Positions 42,550 through 50,747 of a DNA stretch of 64,000 bases are shown here, piece by piece (position 1 is the stretch's first letter; each line of letters begins with the position of its first letter). The stretch is from CADEDV01 sp964596345 (lineage in GTDB: Bacteria; Bacteroidota; Bacteroidia; Chitinophagales; Chitinophagaceae), in NCBI GenBank assembly GCA_964596345.1, contig CAZQSZ010000007.1:305029-369028 (forward strand), written 5' to 3'. Under the pieces are notes generated by a model. It ran no database searches and had not been told where the DNA came from. It worked only from the letters and a program-made list of their open reading frames with translations. The position numbers and the translations under genes were made by a program.

Positions 42550-43119
42550 ATGAAACAGATCAGATCAATCGGATTGATTCTTCTTGCTTCCTTATCACTG
42601 AATGTTTCCTTTGCCCAAAGCGATATGGCAAAAGAGAAAACAGTGGAAGTTGGCGGGGCTCCGATGTATCCTTCCAAAAACATTGTGGAAAACGCCGTGA
42701 ATTCAAAAGATCATACCACGCTGGTGGCCGCTGTTAAAGCTGCGGGCCTGGTGGAGACCTTACAAAGTGCAGGGCCATTTACTGTATTTGCACCTACCAA
42801 TGATGCGTTCAATATGTTACCCGCGGGTACAGTTGAAACATTAGTAAAACCGGAGAACAAAATGAAACTGACCGGCATTCTTACTTACCATGTTGTGGCA
42901 GGCCGGCTCGGCACCAAAGAACTGGATGAAAAGATCAAAGCAGGTGATGGTACTGTTGAACTGTCAACCGTGGCAGGAGGTAAACTGTGGATCATGAAAA
43001 AAGGCGGCAAATACATGCTGAAAGATGAGAACGGTGGAATGGCTGCTATTACGATTAAGAATGTGTACCAGAGTAATGGTGTGATCCATGTGATCGATCA
43101 TGTGGTGCTTCCCAAATAA
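42550..43119 (+). CDS. Secreted fasciclin (FAS1) domain protein
   Basis: A 189-residue exported protein: signal peptide ending SFAQ, a 30-residue linker, then one complete FAS1 domain (KDHTTLVAAVKAAGLVETLQSAGPFTVFAPTNDAF... LTYHVVAGRL... NGVIHVIDHVVLPK). FAS1 domains mediate adhesion or, in other proteins, bind small ligands. It is monocistronic with a strong terminator, and the leader of about 60 bp carries no recognised box. Confidence 0.93.
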   Translation: MKQIRSIGLILLASLSLNVSFAQSDMAKEKTVEVGGAPMYPSKNIVENAVNSKDHTTLVAAVKAAGLVETLQSAGPFTVFAPTNDAFNMLPAGTVETLVKPENKMKLTGILTYHVVAGRLGTKELDEKIKAGDGTVELSTVAGGKLWIMKKGGKYMLKDENGGMAAITIKNVYQSNGVIHVIDHVVLPK

Positions 43120-43142
43120 AACCCCTGTGTTCTTTCAATAAT

Positions 43143-43175
43143 AACCGGTGTGCATTGCATACCGGTTTTGTTTTT
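43143..43175 (+). terminator. Terminator after the fasciclin gene
   Basis: AACCGGTGTGC (43143-43153) pairs with GCATACCGGTT (43157-43167) with one G-U pair and a 3-nt loop, followed by TTGTTTTTA. The AACCGGT arm is the same as in the terminator at 6019. Confidence 0.88.
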
Positions 43176-43181
43176 ATTGCA

Positions 43182-43901
43182 TTACCAACCGGATGCCAGC
43201 ACATCGGCAATATGCATTGTTTTTAAATTATATCCTTTCTGGCTGATATAACCCTGCAGGTGCATGAGACAGGAATGATCGGTGGAGATAAGATATTCTG
43301 CCCCGGTGGCTAAAGCATTTTCCACTTTTTGTCCGCCCATACCAATGGAAATAGGTTCAAATTTTACAGCAAATGTGCCGCCGAAACCACAACAGGTTTC
43401 CACATCATTCATCTCAGTAAGCTGCAACCCTTTTACATTCCCCAGCAATTTGCGGGGTTCTTTTTTGATCTTACATTCTCTCAGCCCGGCACAACTATCG
43501 TGGTACGTGGCTTTGCCATTCAGTGACGCACCTACATTTTCAATGTGCAATACATTCACCATAAAGTCGGAGAACTCATGTATCCGCCTGCTCATTTCTG
43601 TTACGGCATGATGCATGGAGGAATTATCAAACAATTTGCTATAATAATTCTTTACGAAACCTGCACAGCTGGCACTTGGTGCCACGATCAGGTCAGTACC
43701 TTCAAAATCTTTCAGGAATTTACTGCAAACTGCTTTGGATTCTTCCCAGAAACCGGCATTGAAAGCCGGCTGACCGCAACAGGTTTGTGCAGTGTTGTAG
43801 CTGACCGTACATCCGGCTTTCTCCAGCACTTTGATCATATTAAAAGCCGTTTCCGGGTAAAGCTGGTCAATAAAACAAGGTATAAAAAGCTGAACGTTCA
43901 T
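43182..43901 (-). CDS. LutA/YkgE-like CCG-domain (Fe-S) protein
   Basis: A 239-residue cytosolic protein with two cysteine-rich CCG motifs: TCCGQPAFNAG near residue 40 and TCCGFGGTFAVK near 175, with further Cys in the APSASCAGF and HDSCAGLRECK segments. LutA is the small subunit of the LutABC lactate utilisation oxidase; LutB and LutC are not in the window, so it may partner elsewhere. The ATG at 43901 lies 7 bp after the ribH stop; the longer frame would overlap ribH. It ends a TPR-ribH-lutA operon. Confidence 0.88.
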   Translation of the reverse strand: MNVQLFIPCFIDQLYPETAFNMIKVLEKAGCTVSYNTAQTCCGQPAFNAGFWEESKAVCSKFLKDFEGTDLIVAPSASCAGFVKNYYSKLFDNSSMHHAVTEMSRRIHEFSDFMVNVLHIENVGASLNGKATYHDSCAGLRECKIKKEPRKLLGNVKGLQLTEMNDVETCCGFGGTFAVKFEPISIGMGGQKVENALATGAEYLISTDHSCLMHLQGYISQKGYNLKTMHIADVLASGW

Positions 43902-43908
43902 GCCGGTA

Positions 43909-44409
43909 CTATTTGCCAAAGTTTTGTTGCAGGGACACCATTTTCAACGCCGTGATTGCAGCCTCCTCTCCTTTATGCCCATGCCTGCCGCCAATTCTTT
44001 CCCTGGCCTGCTCTTCATTATTAACCGTCAGCACCCCAAAAATAACCGGCACCGGTAAACTGAGATTGAGTTGCACAACACCATCTGTTACTGCTTTACA
44101 TACATAATCAAAGTGAGGGGTATCACCTCTCACCACACAACCCAGGGCAATAAATGCATCCGCCCTGTTCTTTTTTCCCGTATGGTCCCAATAGCTTTTA
44201 ATGGCAAAAGGAATTTCAACAGCACCGGGCACCGTGATCGTAATGATCTTTTTAACGGAGTGCTTCTGCAATTCATGGATGCATCCTTTTTCCAGTTCGT
44301 CCACGATAGCCGCATTCCATTCCGTTTTCACCAAAACGATACAGGCATCCTGTATGTTCAGAATGCCTGTATCAATATGTAAGAGTTTACTGTTGCTTAC
44401 GTCAGCCAT
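43909..44409 (-). CDS. ribH: 6,7-dimethyl-8-ribityllumazine synthase
   Basis: Condenses the ribityl-pyrimidine with dihydroxybutanone phosphate, the penultimate riboflavin step, usually as a 60-mer shell or pentamer. The 166-residue protein shows VPGAVEIPFAIK, ALGCVVRGDTPHFDYVCKAVTDG (with the catalytic His) and the VIFGVLTVNNEEQARER motif. Other rib genes and an FMN riboswitch are absent nearby. It lies 2 bp after a TPR gene. Confidence 0.96.
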   Translation of the reverse strand: MADVSNSKLLHIDTGILNIQDACIVLVKTEWNAAIVDELEKGCIHELQKHSVKKIITITVPGAVEIPFAIKSYWDHTGKKNRADAFIALGCVVRGDTPHFDYVCKAVTDGVVQLNLSLPVPVIFGVLTVNNEEQARERIGGRHGHKGEEAAITALKMVSLQQNFGK

Positions 44410-44411
44410 AA

Positions 44412-45098
44412 TCAGTTTACATTATATACTCCCATTTGTGCAAGATATTTGTCTGCATCAACGCCCTGTTGGGTCTGGGGATATTTATCTTTCAGTTCTT
44501 TTAAAAGTTCAATCGCTTCTTTCTGGTCTTTATTACGTTCAGCGACCAAAGCAGCCAGGAACAAGGCTTCAGCAGAAGCCATTTTATCTGCTGTAAAATG
44601 CCGGGCTGCTTTTTTATAGGCACCCAGTGCTTCTGTATTGTTGCCCTGGTCTGCATAAGCGTCTCCCAATAATTTATAGGCTCTTGCCTGCAATGGCTTA
44701 GAGGAAGTGCTGAAATCTTTTAGATGTGAAACGGCTTTAACGTTATCATTTAATTTAATAAAGCAACTACCGGCATAAAAATGTGCCAGGTTAGCGGCTT
44801 TTGTCCCATCATATTTACTGATTATCTTCAGGAAACCAAGGTTCTGGCCATCACCGTTCAATGCCAGGTTCACCGAATCCATCCGGTAATAATCTTCTGC
44901 TTTGAACATCGATTCTGCAGCTTTTGCTTCTTTTGGCCCCTGTACAAAATTTTTATAGATCAACCAGCCACCGGCTGCCACGATAATGGCTAAACCGGCA
45001 ATGATGATGGGTTTGCTGTATTTACTCCAAAAATCTTTGGCTTTTTCAATCACGGCCTCACCGCCTTCCAATCCCTGCACAATTTTCTTGTCTGACAT
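44412..45098 (-). CDS. Membrane-anchored TPR protein (YfgM-like)
   Basis: A 228-residue protein with one N-terminal membrane helix (PIIIAGLAIIVAAGGWLIYKN) and TPR helices in the periplasmic part (KPLQARAYKLLGDAYADQGNNTEALGAYKKAA). The architecture matches YfgM/TPR_21 proteins that assist secretion or envelope folding. It starts 43 bp after pdhA and is followed 2 bp later by ribH, a conserved-looking but functionally unexplained grouping. Confidence 0.82.
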   Translation of the reverse strand: MSDKKIVQGLEGGEAVIEKAKDFWSKYSKPIIIAGLAIIVAAGGWLIYKNFVQGPKEAKAAESMFKAEDYYRMDSVNLALNGDGQNLGFLKIISKYDGTKAANLAHFYAGSCFIKLNDNVKAVSHLKDFSTSSKPLQARAYKLLGDAYADQGNNTEALGAYKKAARHFTADKMASAEALFLAALVAERNKDQKEAIELLKELKDKYPQTQQGVDADKYLAQMGVYNVN

Positions 45099-45141
45099 AA
45101 CTTAGTTTACTTTTCGTTAGTTGTTGTATTAAAAAGAATCT

Positions 45142-46137
45142 TTAATCAGTAATAAAAGGATAGTTTGGGTCTACGTACACATCTTTCAGCACTTCATCAT
45201 CGTTGGGCCAGGGGCTTTCTTCCGCAAATTTTACCGACTCATCTACGATAGCATCTACCCGCTTGTTGATAGCATCGATCTCTTCCTGCGTGGCAAACTT
45301 ATTCTCCAGGATCGTCTTTAATACCATTTGCACCGGGTCTTTGGATTTGTATTCATCCACTTCCTCCTTGGTCCTGTATTTCTGCGGATCACTGATGGAG
45401 TGGCCTTTATAGCGGTATGTTTTAATTTCTAATAAAGTCGGACCGCCTTTTTCCCTTGCTCTTTTTACGGCCCTGCTAACACCTTCATGCACGGCTTCCG
45501 GGCTCATCCCATCGATCATATCGGCCGGCATATCATACCCATCTGCCAGTTTGTAAATATCCACCACGTTGGAAGTACGTTCTACTGAAGTACCCATCGC
45601 ATAGTTATTGTTTTCGCAAATATAGATCACGGGTAATTTCCAATGCATGGCGAGGTTGAAACTTTCGTGCAGCATACCCTGGCGGGCAGCACCGTCTCCA
45701 AAATAACAAAGTACCACATTATCCGAGCCGCGGTAGTTTTCAGCAAAAGCCAACCCGGTTCCGGTTCCGATCTGTGCACCCACAATACCATGTCCGCCAA
45801 AGAAACCCACTTCTTTACCGAAGAAGTGCATACTGCCACCTTTTCCTTTGGCACAGCCCGTGGCTTTACCGTACAATTCAGCCATGCAACTGTTAACGGA
45901 AACACCTTTGGCAATGGCCAGGCCATGGTCACGATAAGCCGTGATCATCATGTCTTCGGGACGGGTAGCTGTCATGCAACCGGCAGCAATGGCTTCCTGC
46001 CCTACATAGGCATGGAAAAATCCACGGATCTTGCCTTCCATTTTATACTTCTCTTCCGCCATCAGCTCAAATTGACGGATGAGTTGCATCAGTTCGTACC
46101 AGTACAGGTATGTTTCTTTAGAAAATTGGGTAGCCAC
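45142..46137 (-). CDS. pdhA: Pyruvate dehydrogenase E1 component alpha subunit
   Basis: The ThDP-binding half of pyruvate dehydrogenase E1. It has the family core KIRGFFHAYVGQEA, ThDP motif GDGAARQGMLHESFNLA with ENNNYAMGT, and the phosphorylation-loop-like TYRYKGHSISDPQKYRTKEE. A GTG at 46137 (MATQFSKETYLYW) is chosen; the frame stays open to a TTG at 46182, but that codon lies inside the -7 box. The E1 beta gene is not adjacent, so the complex is split on the genome, as is common in Bacteroidota. Confidence 0.95.
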   Translation of the reverse strand: MATQFSKETYLYWYELMQLIRQFELMAEEKYKMEGKIRGFFHAYVGQEAIAAGCMTATRPEDMMITAYRDHGLAIAKGVSVNSCMAELYGKATGCAKGKGGSMHFFGKEVGFFGGHGIVGAQIGTGTGLAFAENYRGSDNVVLCYFGDGAARQGMLHESFNLAMHWKLPVIYICENNNYAMGTSVERTSNVVDIYKLADGYDMPADMIDGMSPEAVHEGVSRAVKRAREKGGPTLLEIKTYRYKGHSISDPQKYRTKEEVDEYKSKDPVQMVLKTILENKFATQEEIDAINKRVDAIVDESVKFAEESPWPNDDEVLKDVYVDPNYPFITD

Positions 46138-46179
46138 CGGCGCTTGATTTGATGTTTTTGTAAACCGATTTACGGGACG

Positions 46180-46187
46180 CAAAAATA
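46180..46187 (-). promoter_or_regulatory. Candidate -7 box for pdhA (TATTTTTG)
   Basis: A perfect TAnnTTTG on the minus strand, 42 bp before the GTG start chosen. It argues against the upstream TTG start, because the TTG is the last three bases of this box. Confidence 0.6.
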
Positions 46188-46352
46188 AGGGTAAAATAGG
46201 AAATTCAGCGTTTTGATTTTTAGTGTTTTAACGGCCTGCAGGCCCCGGTGGCGACTCCCTGTCTGCTAAGCATGCATCGTTTATTTTTCTCCCCGTCCCC
46301 GGATTTTTAAGGCCTTGTTCTTGGTGTCTTCCCCTTTATCTTGCAGTCCTGA

Positions 46353-47435
46353 ATGTTACAAGTCAGTTCCATATCCATTCTCCAGTTCAAGAATTACAGT
46401 GCCCGTTCTTTTTCCTTTTCGGAAAGGATCGTGGGTATCTGTGGCAAGAACGGTGTGGGCAAGACCAACCTGCTGGATGCGATCCAGTATCTCTGTTTTA
46501 CCAAAAGCTACTTTACCCGGCTGGATGCCAATAATGTGCAGCAGGGCAAGAATGGTTTCCGGCTGGAAGGAAATTTTATACTGCAAGATAAACCGGAAAA
46601 AGCCGTTTGTGTGTTGCGGGAGAATGGCCGTAAAGAACTTTCGATTAACGACCAGGCCTATGAAAAATTTTCCCGGCATATCGGCCGCTACCCCTGTGTT
46701 ATCATTGCCCCGGATGATGCCGAACTGATCACGGGCGACAGTAAAGAACGAAGAACCTTTTTGGATGCCCTGCTTTCACAGCTGGACCCGGATTACCTGC
46801 AACAGCTGATCATCTACAAAAAAGTGATCGAGCAAAGGAACTCCCTGCTGAAGTTATTTGCTGAAACGGGTACTAAAGACCTTTCGTTATTAGATGTGCT
46901 GGATGAGCAATTGGTGAAACCCGGCGACATTATTTTCAACAAACGAAAAGAATTCCTTGTTGCTTTTCTACCCATTGCCAAACACCTGTACCAGGAAATA
47001 GCTCAACAACCGGAAGATATCAGTCTTTTCTATGAAAGCGATCTGCTGCAAGCTTCATTTGCAGAATTACTGAAAGCCTCCCGTCAAAAAGATTGCTTTG
47101 CACAACGTTCTACAGTTGGTATTCACCGGGATGACCTAGAGATCAATTTTGGTGACCAGCCCTTTAAAAATATTGCTTCGCAGGGCCAGCGAAAGAGTTT
47201 ATTGTTTGCGTTGAAACTGGCCGAAATGGAAATGATCCGCAAAGAAAAACATTTTGCCCCGCTCCTGCTGCTGGATGATGTATTTGAAAAACTGGATGAA
47301 GAGCGGATCAGTAACCTGTTGCGGAAAGTTTGCGTGGAAAATGACGGGCAGGTCTTCATAACGGATACCAACGAGGAAAGACTCCGGCTGCACCTGGATG
47401 CTTTGTCGGCGAAGTACCAGCTTGTTAGCTTATAG
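46353..47435 (+). CDS. recF: DNA replication and repair protein RecF
   Basis: A 360-residue SMC-like ATPase that helps load RecA at gaps. Walker A GKNGVGKT is at 31-38, the RRTFLDALLSQLDPDYL segment follows, then the signature SQGQRKSLLFALKLAE and Walker B LLLLDDVFEKLD. A weak promoter (TTG at 46316, TATCTTG at 46337) precedes it. DUF721 follows after 105 bp, an association also seen near replication genes in other bacteria. Confidence 0.96.
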   Translation: MLQVSSISILQFKNYSARSFSFSERIVGICGKNGVGKTNLLDAIQYLCFTKSYFTRLDANNVQQGKNGFRLEGNFILQDKPEKAVCVLRENGRKELSINDQAYEKFSRHIGRYPCVIIAPDDAELITGDSKERRTFLDALLSQLDPDYLQQLIIYKKVIEQRNSLLKLFAETGTKDLSLLDVLDEQLVKPGDIIFNKRKEFLVAFLPIAKHLYQEIAQQPEDISLFYESDLLQASFAELLKASRQKDCFAQRSTVGIHRDDLEINFGDQPFKNIASQGQRKSLLFALKLAEMEMIRKEKHFAPLLLLDDVFEKLDEERISNLLRKVCVENDGQVFITDTNEERLRLHLDALSAKYQLVSL

Positions 47436-47448
47436 GATTAAAAGGTTT

Positions 47449-47527
47449 AAAAAGTTCAAAGGGTTTAATAAATCCATTGGGTACGGCTTGTTAAACTTTT
47501 AAACCCCTGAAACTTCTTGAACTTTTT
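47449..47527. repeat. Inverted-repeat low-complexity spacer between recF and DUF721
   Basis: AAAAAGTTCAA (47449-47459) is exactly complementary to TTGAACTTTTT (47517-47527). Between them are further mirrored pieces (GGGTTTAA versus TTAAAC and TTTAAACCCC). The whole spacer is built from GTTTAAA/GTTCAAA-like words and may fold into a long stem. Confidence 0.55.
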
Positions 47528-47528
47528 C

Positions 47529-47536
47529 TACCTTCG
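47529..47536 (+). promoter_or_regulatory. Candidate -7 box for DUF721 (TACCTTCG)
   Basis: Matches TAnnTTTG with the TTCG variant and ends 4 bp before the ATG, so the mRNA would be nearly leaderless. No -33 element at normal spacing. Confidence 0.35.
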
Positions 47537-47540
47537 TCAC

Positions 47541-47822
47541 ATGGGTGAATATTCTATCAGTGATGCCATTCAGCAATTCCTGGAAAAAAGCCGGATCAAA
47601 GGCTCCATCCAGGCTATGCAGATAGAAGATGTATGGGAACAGATCATGGGAAAGACCGTGGCCCGTTATACAGATAAATTACAGATCATCGGGGACAAAC
47701 TTATCATCAGTACTTCTGTGGCACCGTTGAAGCAGGAGTTGAAATACCAGAAAGAAAAGATCATGCAACGGGTGAATGAAGCATTAGGGCAAAGAGTGAT
47801 CAAAGAAGTGCTGATTCAATAA
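47541..47822 (+). CDS. DUF721 (DciA-like) protein
   Basis: A 93-residue protein consisting only of the DUF721 core: SISDAIQQFLEKSRIKGSI, VWEQIMGKTVARYTDKLQI and ISTSVAPLKQELKYQKEKIMQRVNEALG. DciA, the founder of this family, helps load the replicative helicase in bacteria lacking DnaC/DnaI; the short Bacteroidota form may do the same but this is untested here. The ATG at 47541 is preferred to an upstream TTG at 47517. Its 3' end overlaps the CBS gene by 7 bp, tail-to-tail. Confidence 0.88.
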   Translation: MGEYSISDAIQQFLEKSRIKGSIQAMQIEDVWEQIMGKTVARYTDKLQIIGDKLIISTSVAPLKQELKYQKEKIMQRVNEALGQRVIKEVLIQ

Positions 47823-48256
47823 ACCCTGTTGATCGTATCCTCATCAAAGACGATCTCTTTATGCAGGGCCAGTTCATCCAGGATATCATCGGATGATACC
47901 AGGCCTTTAAAAACAAATCCATCAAAGACAGGTAATAACCGCACATGATATTGCAGCATCCGTTGCATGCATTGATCCACCGTATCATCTGTTGAGGCCG
48001 TGGGTAATCTTTTGTTCACCAGTTTCTCCACAGGAATACTGGCCGGGTAAAATTCTCCCTGCATGGCTTTTTGCAGAATGTCATGTTCCGTAATAACCCC
48101 GACAAATTGCTGATCGCTGTCGAACACCAGCAGGTGGTCTGCATTTTCACAACTCATTCTGCAGAGTGCTTCATCCACCGAACTGCTGGAAGAGATAAAC
48201 CTGTAACCGGGACCTTTCCGGTTTAATATGGCAGTTACTTTTTCCATAACAATCAT
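47816..48256 (-). CDS. Tandem CBS-domain protein
   Basis: A 146-residue protein made of two CBS motifs (VDEALCRMSCENADHLLVFDSDQQFVGVITEHDILQKAM and TVDQCMQRMLQYHVRLLPVFDGFVFKGLVSSDDILDEL). CBS pairs bind adenosine nucleotides and act as sensor modules; here no effector domain is attached. The start may be ATG 48256 or the third-codon-later ATG 48247 (MEKVTAIL). The stop of a possible small gene is 2 bp upstream of 48256, which suggests coupling with the permease operon. Confidence 0.87.
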   Translation of the reverse strand: MIVMEKVTAILNRKGPGYRFISSSSSVDEALCRMSCENADHLLVFDSDQQFVGVITEHDILQKAMQGEFYPASIPVEKLVNKRLPTASTDDTVDQCMQRMLQYHVRLLPVFDGFVFKGLVSSDDILDELALHKEIVFDEDTINRVY

Positions 48257-48258
48257 TT

Positions 48259-48420
48259 TTAGAATGAATAAGCTGAAACCAGTAAAACGGCTGCAACAGA
48301 GCCGGTGTTAGCCAGGTAATAATACAAGGTGGTTTCGTTCAGTGATTGTAAAGGAATAGCCGGGTGGTAGTAAATCCGTTCTCGTTTCAGTAAGTTACTG
48401 AATTCTGACTCTCGGATCAA
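48259..48420 (-). CDS. Possible 53-codon small gene between permease and CBS genes
   Basis: An unbroken minus-strand frame, TTG at 48420 to TAA at 48259, encodes about 53 residues ending in a hydrophobic stretch (LANTGSVAAVLLVSAYSF). It overlaps the 3' end of the permease in another frame and ends 2 bp before the CBS gene ATG, the spacing expected for translational coupling. There is no ATG start, and the frame stays open further upstream inside the permease. It may be a small membrane protein or a chance frame. I do not recognise it. Confidence 0.3.
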   Translation of the reverse strand: MIRESEFSNLLKRERIYYHPAIPLQSLNETTLYYYLANTGSVAAVLLVSAYSF

Positions 48421-49462
48421 TGATTCCGTACAAAATATCGGCCAGTATGTTGATAAGTATAAAAAAAGCGGCGGCGATCAATACCGATCCCATTACCACC
48501 GGGTAGTCCAGCTTTTCCAGCGCATCCACGGTAATCTTGCCGATCCCCTGCCAGCCAAAAATATATTCCACAAAAAAAGCCCCGGCCAGCAATTCAGCAA
48601 ACCAACCGGTTATGGCGGTAATAACAGGATTTAAGGCGTTTCGGAGTCCGTGTTTCCAGATGACCGTTCTTTTACTTAAACCCTTTGCATAGGCTGTCCG
48701 GATATAATCCTGGTCGAGCACATCCAGCATGGAACTGCGGGTCAGTTGGGTGATGATGGCGAGAGGACGTATACCTAGGGTGATGGCAGGCAGGACCAGG
48801 TTTTGCATGGATACTGTTCTTTTACCGGTCACTTCATCAATTTCAAACCAGCTGCCGGAGATATGGAGGCCTGTCCAGTCGCTCAAAACAAATCCAAACA
48901 AATACGCAATGATGATACCCATGAAAAAAGAAGGGGCTGAAATGCCGACAATACTGGAGAAGATGGCGGAGGTATCCAGCCAGGTATTTTGTTTAACTGC
49001 AGCCAGCACCCCCAGCGGAATACCGATGAGGATAGCGATGAACATGGCAGCAATAGCGAGGATAATTGTACCCGGCAAAGCCTGCATCAGGATGCTCCAG
49101 ACATCTCTTTTGCTTTGGTATGATTTGCGCAGGTATGGAACTTTTAAACCGATTTTTTTTTCCCCGCCGATAAAGAAGCCCTTCAGTTTCTTCGTATTGA
49201 TCTCCTCTTTTGTATGAAAGCAGATTGGAGAAACATCGTTGAGATAATAAAGAAATTGCTTGAATTTAGGAATCTTCTCTCCGTTAGCATCGATCAGGTA
49301 TAACTCTTTCCGGATATTGGCCTGCGTGGTGGAATCACCCGACTGTCCCATCACAATTCTTGAGGGATCACCAAAACCCTGGAACAGAAAAAATACCAAT
49401 ACCACTACTCCTACCAACACGAGCAGGCCATAGAGCATTTTTTTGAGGATGTAGTTGAACAA
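48395..49462 (-). CDS. Oligopeptide-type ABC transporter permease (DppB/OppB-like), orphan
   Basis: A 355-residue inner-membrane protein: N-terminal helix (KKMLYGLLVLVGVVVLVFFLF) followed by SRIVMGQSGDSTTQANIRKELYLI and a permease core with five more spans. The cytoplasmic EAA loop is clear (DQDYIRTAYAKGLSKRTVIWKHGLRNALNPVI). Between residues 60 and 120 there is a longer soluble insertion than in DppB. No partner permease, ATPase or binding protein is adjacent, so the rest of the transporter must lie elsewhere. It starts 2 bp after BT_3928. Confidence 0.92.
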   Translation of the reverse strand: MFNYILKKMLYGLLVLVGVVVLVFFLFQGFGDPSRIVMGQSGDSTTQANIRKELYLIDANGEKIPKFKQFLYYLNDVSPICFHTKEEINTKKLKGFFIGGEKKIGLKVPYLRKSYQSKRDVWSILMQALPGTIILAIAAMFIAILIGIPLGVLAAVKQNTWLDTSAIFSSIVGISAPSFFMGIIIAYLFGFVLSDWTGLHISGSWFEIDEVTGKRTVSMQNLVLPAITLGIRPLAIITQLTRSSMLDVLDQDYIRTAYAKGLSKRTVIWKHGLRNALNPVITAITGWFAELLAGAFFVEYIFGWQGIGKITVDALEKLDYPVVMGSVLIAAAFFILINILADILYGIIDPRVRIQ

Positions 49463-49464
49463 GA

Positions 49465-50697
49465 TTAATTGCTTTTGATTGAATCCGGTTTTTCCTTAAT
49501 AAGGCTGTCAAAACGGTTCACAGAATCTCTTGTTTCGTGTAATACACTATCAATCCGATCTGTCACCACAGGTTTCTGTGCAGGCACCCCGGTTATTAAG
49601 GGTATGATCTTATTGAATTGACGATAGCCATATTTATCCAGGATCGTTCCTTTTTCAAGCAGGTAAACCGTTGGATTGACCCGGGCTGCTGTCCGGATCG
49701 TTGTATAATCACAGGTCAACACCTGCACAGCTGTATAGGGGCTGAAATTTTTCATCGCCTCGTTCATACTGCTGGTAATAGCGTAAACAGGTATGTTCTT
49801 ATCTTTTGCTCCTGTATATATTTTTTCAAAATCGTTTTTCCAGGTCGCAAAAGGCGTGGAAAAATTTTCGCAGAATACTAGAACGGCATACGGCTGTTCC
49901 AGTATGAACTGTGTTGAATCCTGGTTAGTGATACCCGATAAAGAAAATCCTTTTATGGGCGGTTCATTATTCTTTCCTTCCTTTACCACTTTGTCATAGC
50001 GGCTGATGAATTTATAGGCATCAGCAGAGAAATCGGCCGGGAAATTATCGGCAGTGAACTCCACCTTTTGTCCTTCTTTTTCATATACAAAAGTGATGAC
50101 CGTGCTGTCGGGTATTGCATCTGCCGGCATCTTCATTTTCTCCGGGATATTTGCTCCTTTCTTAAAAGGAAGGCAATCCACAAAGGGAAGATAGCTGAGG
50201 GCATACCATTGCATACCGAAACTGACTACGGTGACCAGCAGCATGGCAACGATATTTACTTTATTGCTGAAGAGCGGTTTTATGTAGCGCCTGAACCACA
50301 ACAGCAGGCTGATCAGTATGGTCAGCGCCACATCTTTGAGGAAGGATGTCTTTGAGGTGATCAGTAAACAATCACCAAAACAACCGCAGTTTTTCGGCTT
50401 GCCCGTAATATAAGTATAACCGGTAAGGAAAGTAAAGAAAACAATGAGTAATAATAATAGCCAGCCGACCAGTTTGATCCGCCAACCAAGTAATAAGGCA
50501 AAGCCGGCGATGATCTCAAACGCATTCATTAATACAGACAGGATGAGTGACCAATCGTTGAACTGGCCCAGGTGCCAGATCTCGAAAAATTCCTGCATTT
50601 TATAGCTCAGCCCATGCGGGTCATTCGCTTTCACCAGGCCGGAGAAAATAAACAAGATACCAACGATGATTCTTATTATATTGATCGTTGCTTTCAT
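49465..50697 (-). CDS. BT_3928-family DoxX-like membrane protein with thioredoxin-like tail
   Basis: A 410-residue protein. The first 180 residues hold four or five membrane spans of the DoxX/MauE type (IIRIIVGILFIFSGLVKANDPHGLSYK) with the cysteine motif NCGCFGDC in a loop. The C-terminal part (from about 200) is soluble and has a thioredoxin-like region without a CxxC motif (VLVFCENFSTPFATWKNDFEKIY). Families of this type are linked to disulphide or quinone redox, but no function is proven. It sits between DUF1599 (50 bp) and the permease (2 bp). Confidence 0.85.
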   Translation of the reverse strand: MKATINIIRIIVGILFIFSGLVKANDPHGLSYKMQEFFEIWHLGQFNDWSLILSVLMNAFEIIAGFALLLGWRIKLVGWLLLLLIVFFTFLTGYTYITGKPKNCGCFGDCLLITSKTSFLKDVALTILISLLLWFRRYIKPLFSNKVNIVAMLLVTVVSFGMQWYALSYLPFVDCLPFKKGANIPEKMKMPADAIPDSTVITFVYEKEGQKVEFTADNFPADFSADAYKFISRYDKVVKEGKNNEPPIKGFSLSGITNQDSTQFILEQPYAVLVFCENFSTPFATWKNDFEKIYTGAKDKNIPVYAITSSMNEAMKNFSPYTAVQVLTCDYTTIRTAARVNPTVYLLEKGTILDKYGYRQFNKIIPLITGVPAQKPVVTDRIDSVLHETRDSVNRFDSLIKEKPDSIKSN

Positions 50698-50747
50698 AAA
50701 GCGTAATTGTCAACTGAAAATAAACAATACCACGCAAAGCCGGGCAT

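Noticed and set aside
46180..46182. TTG as start of pdhA
   Set aside because: The codon is the last three bases of a perfect -7 box; a GTG at 46137 fits the family N-terminus.
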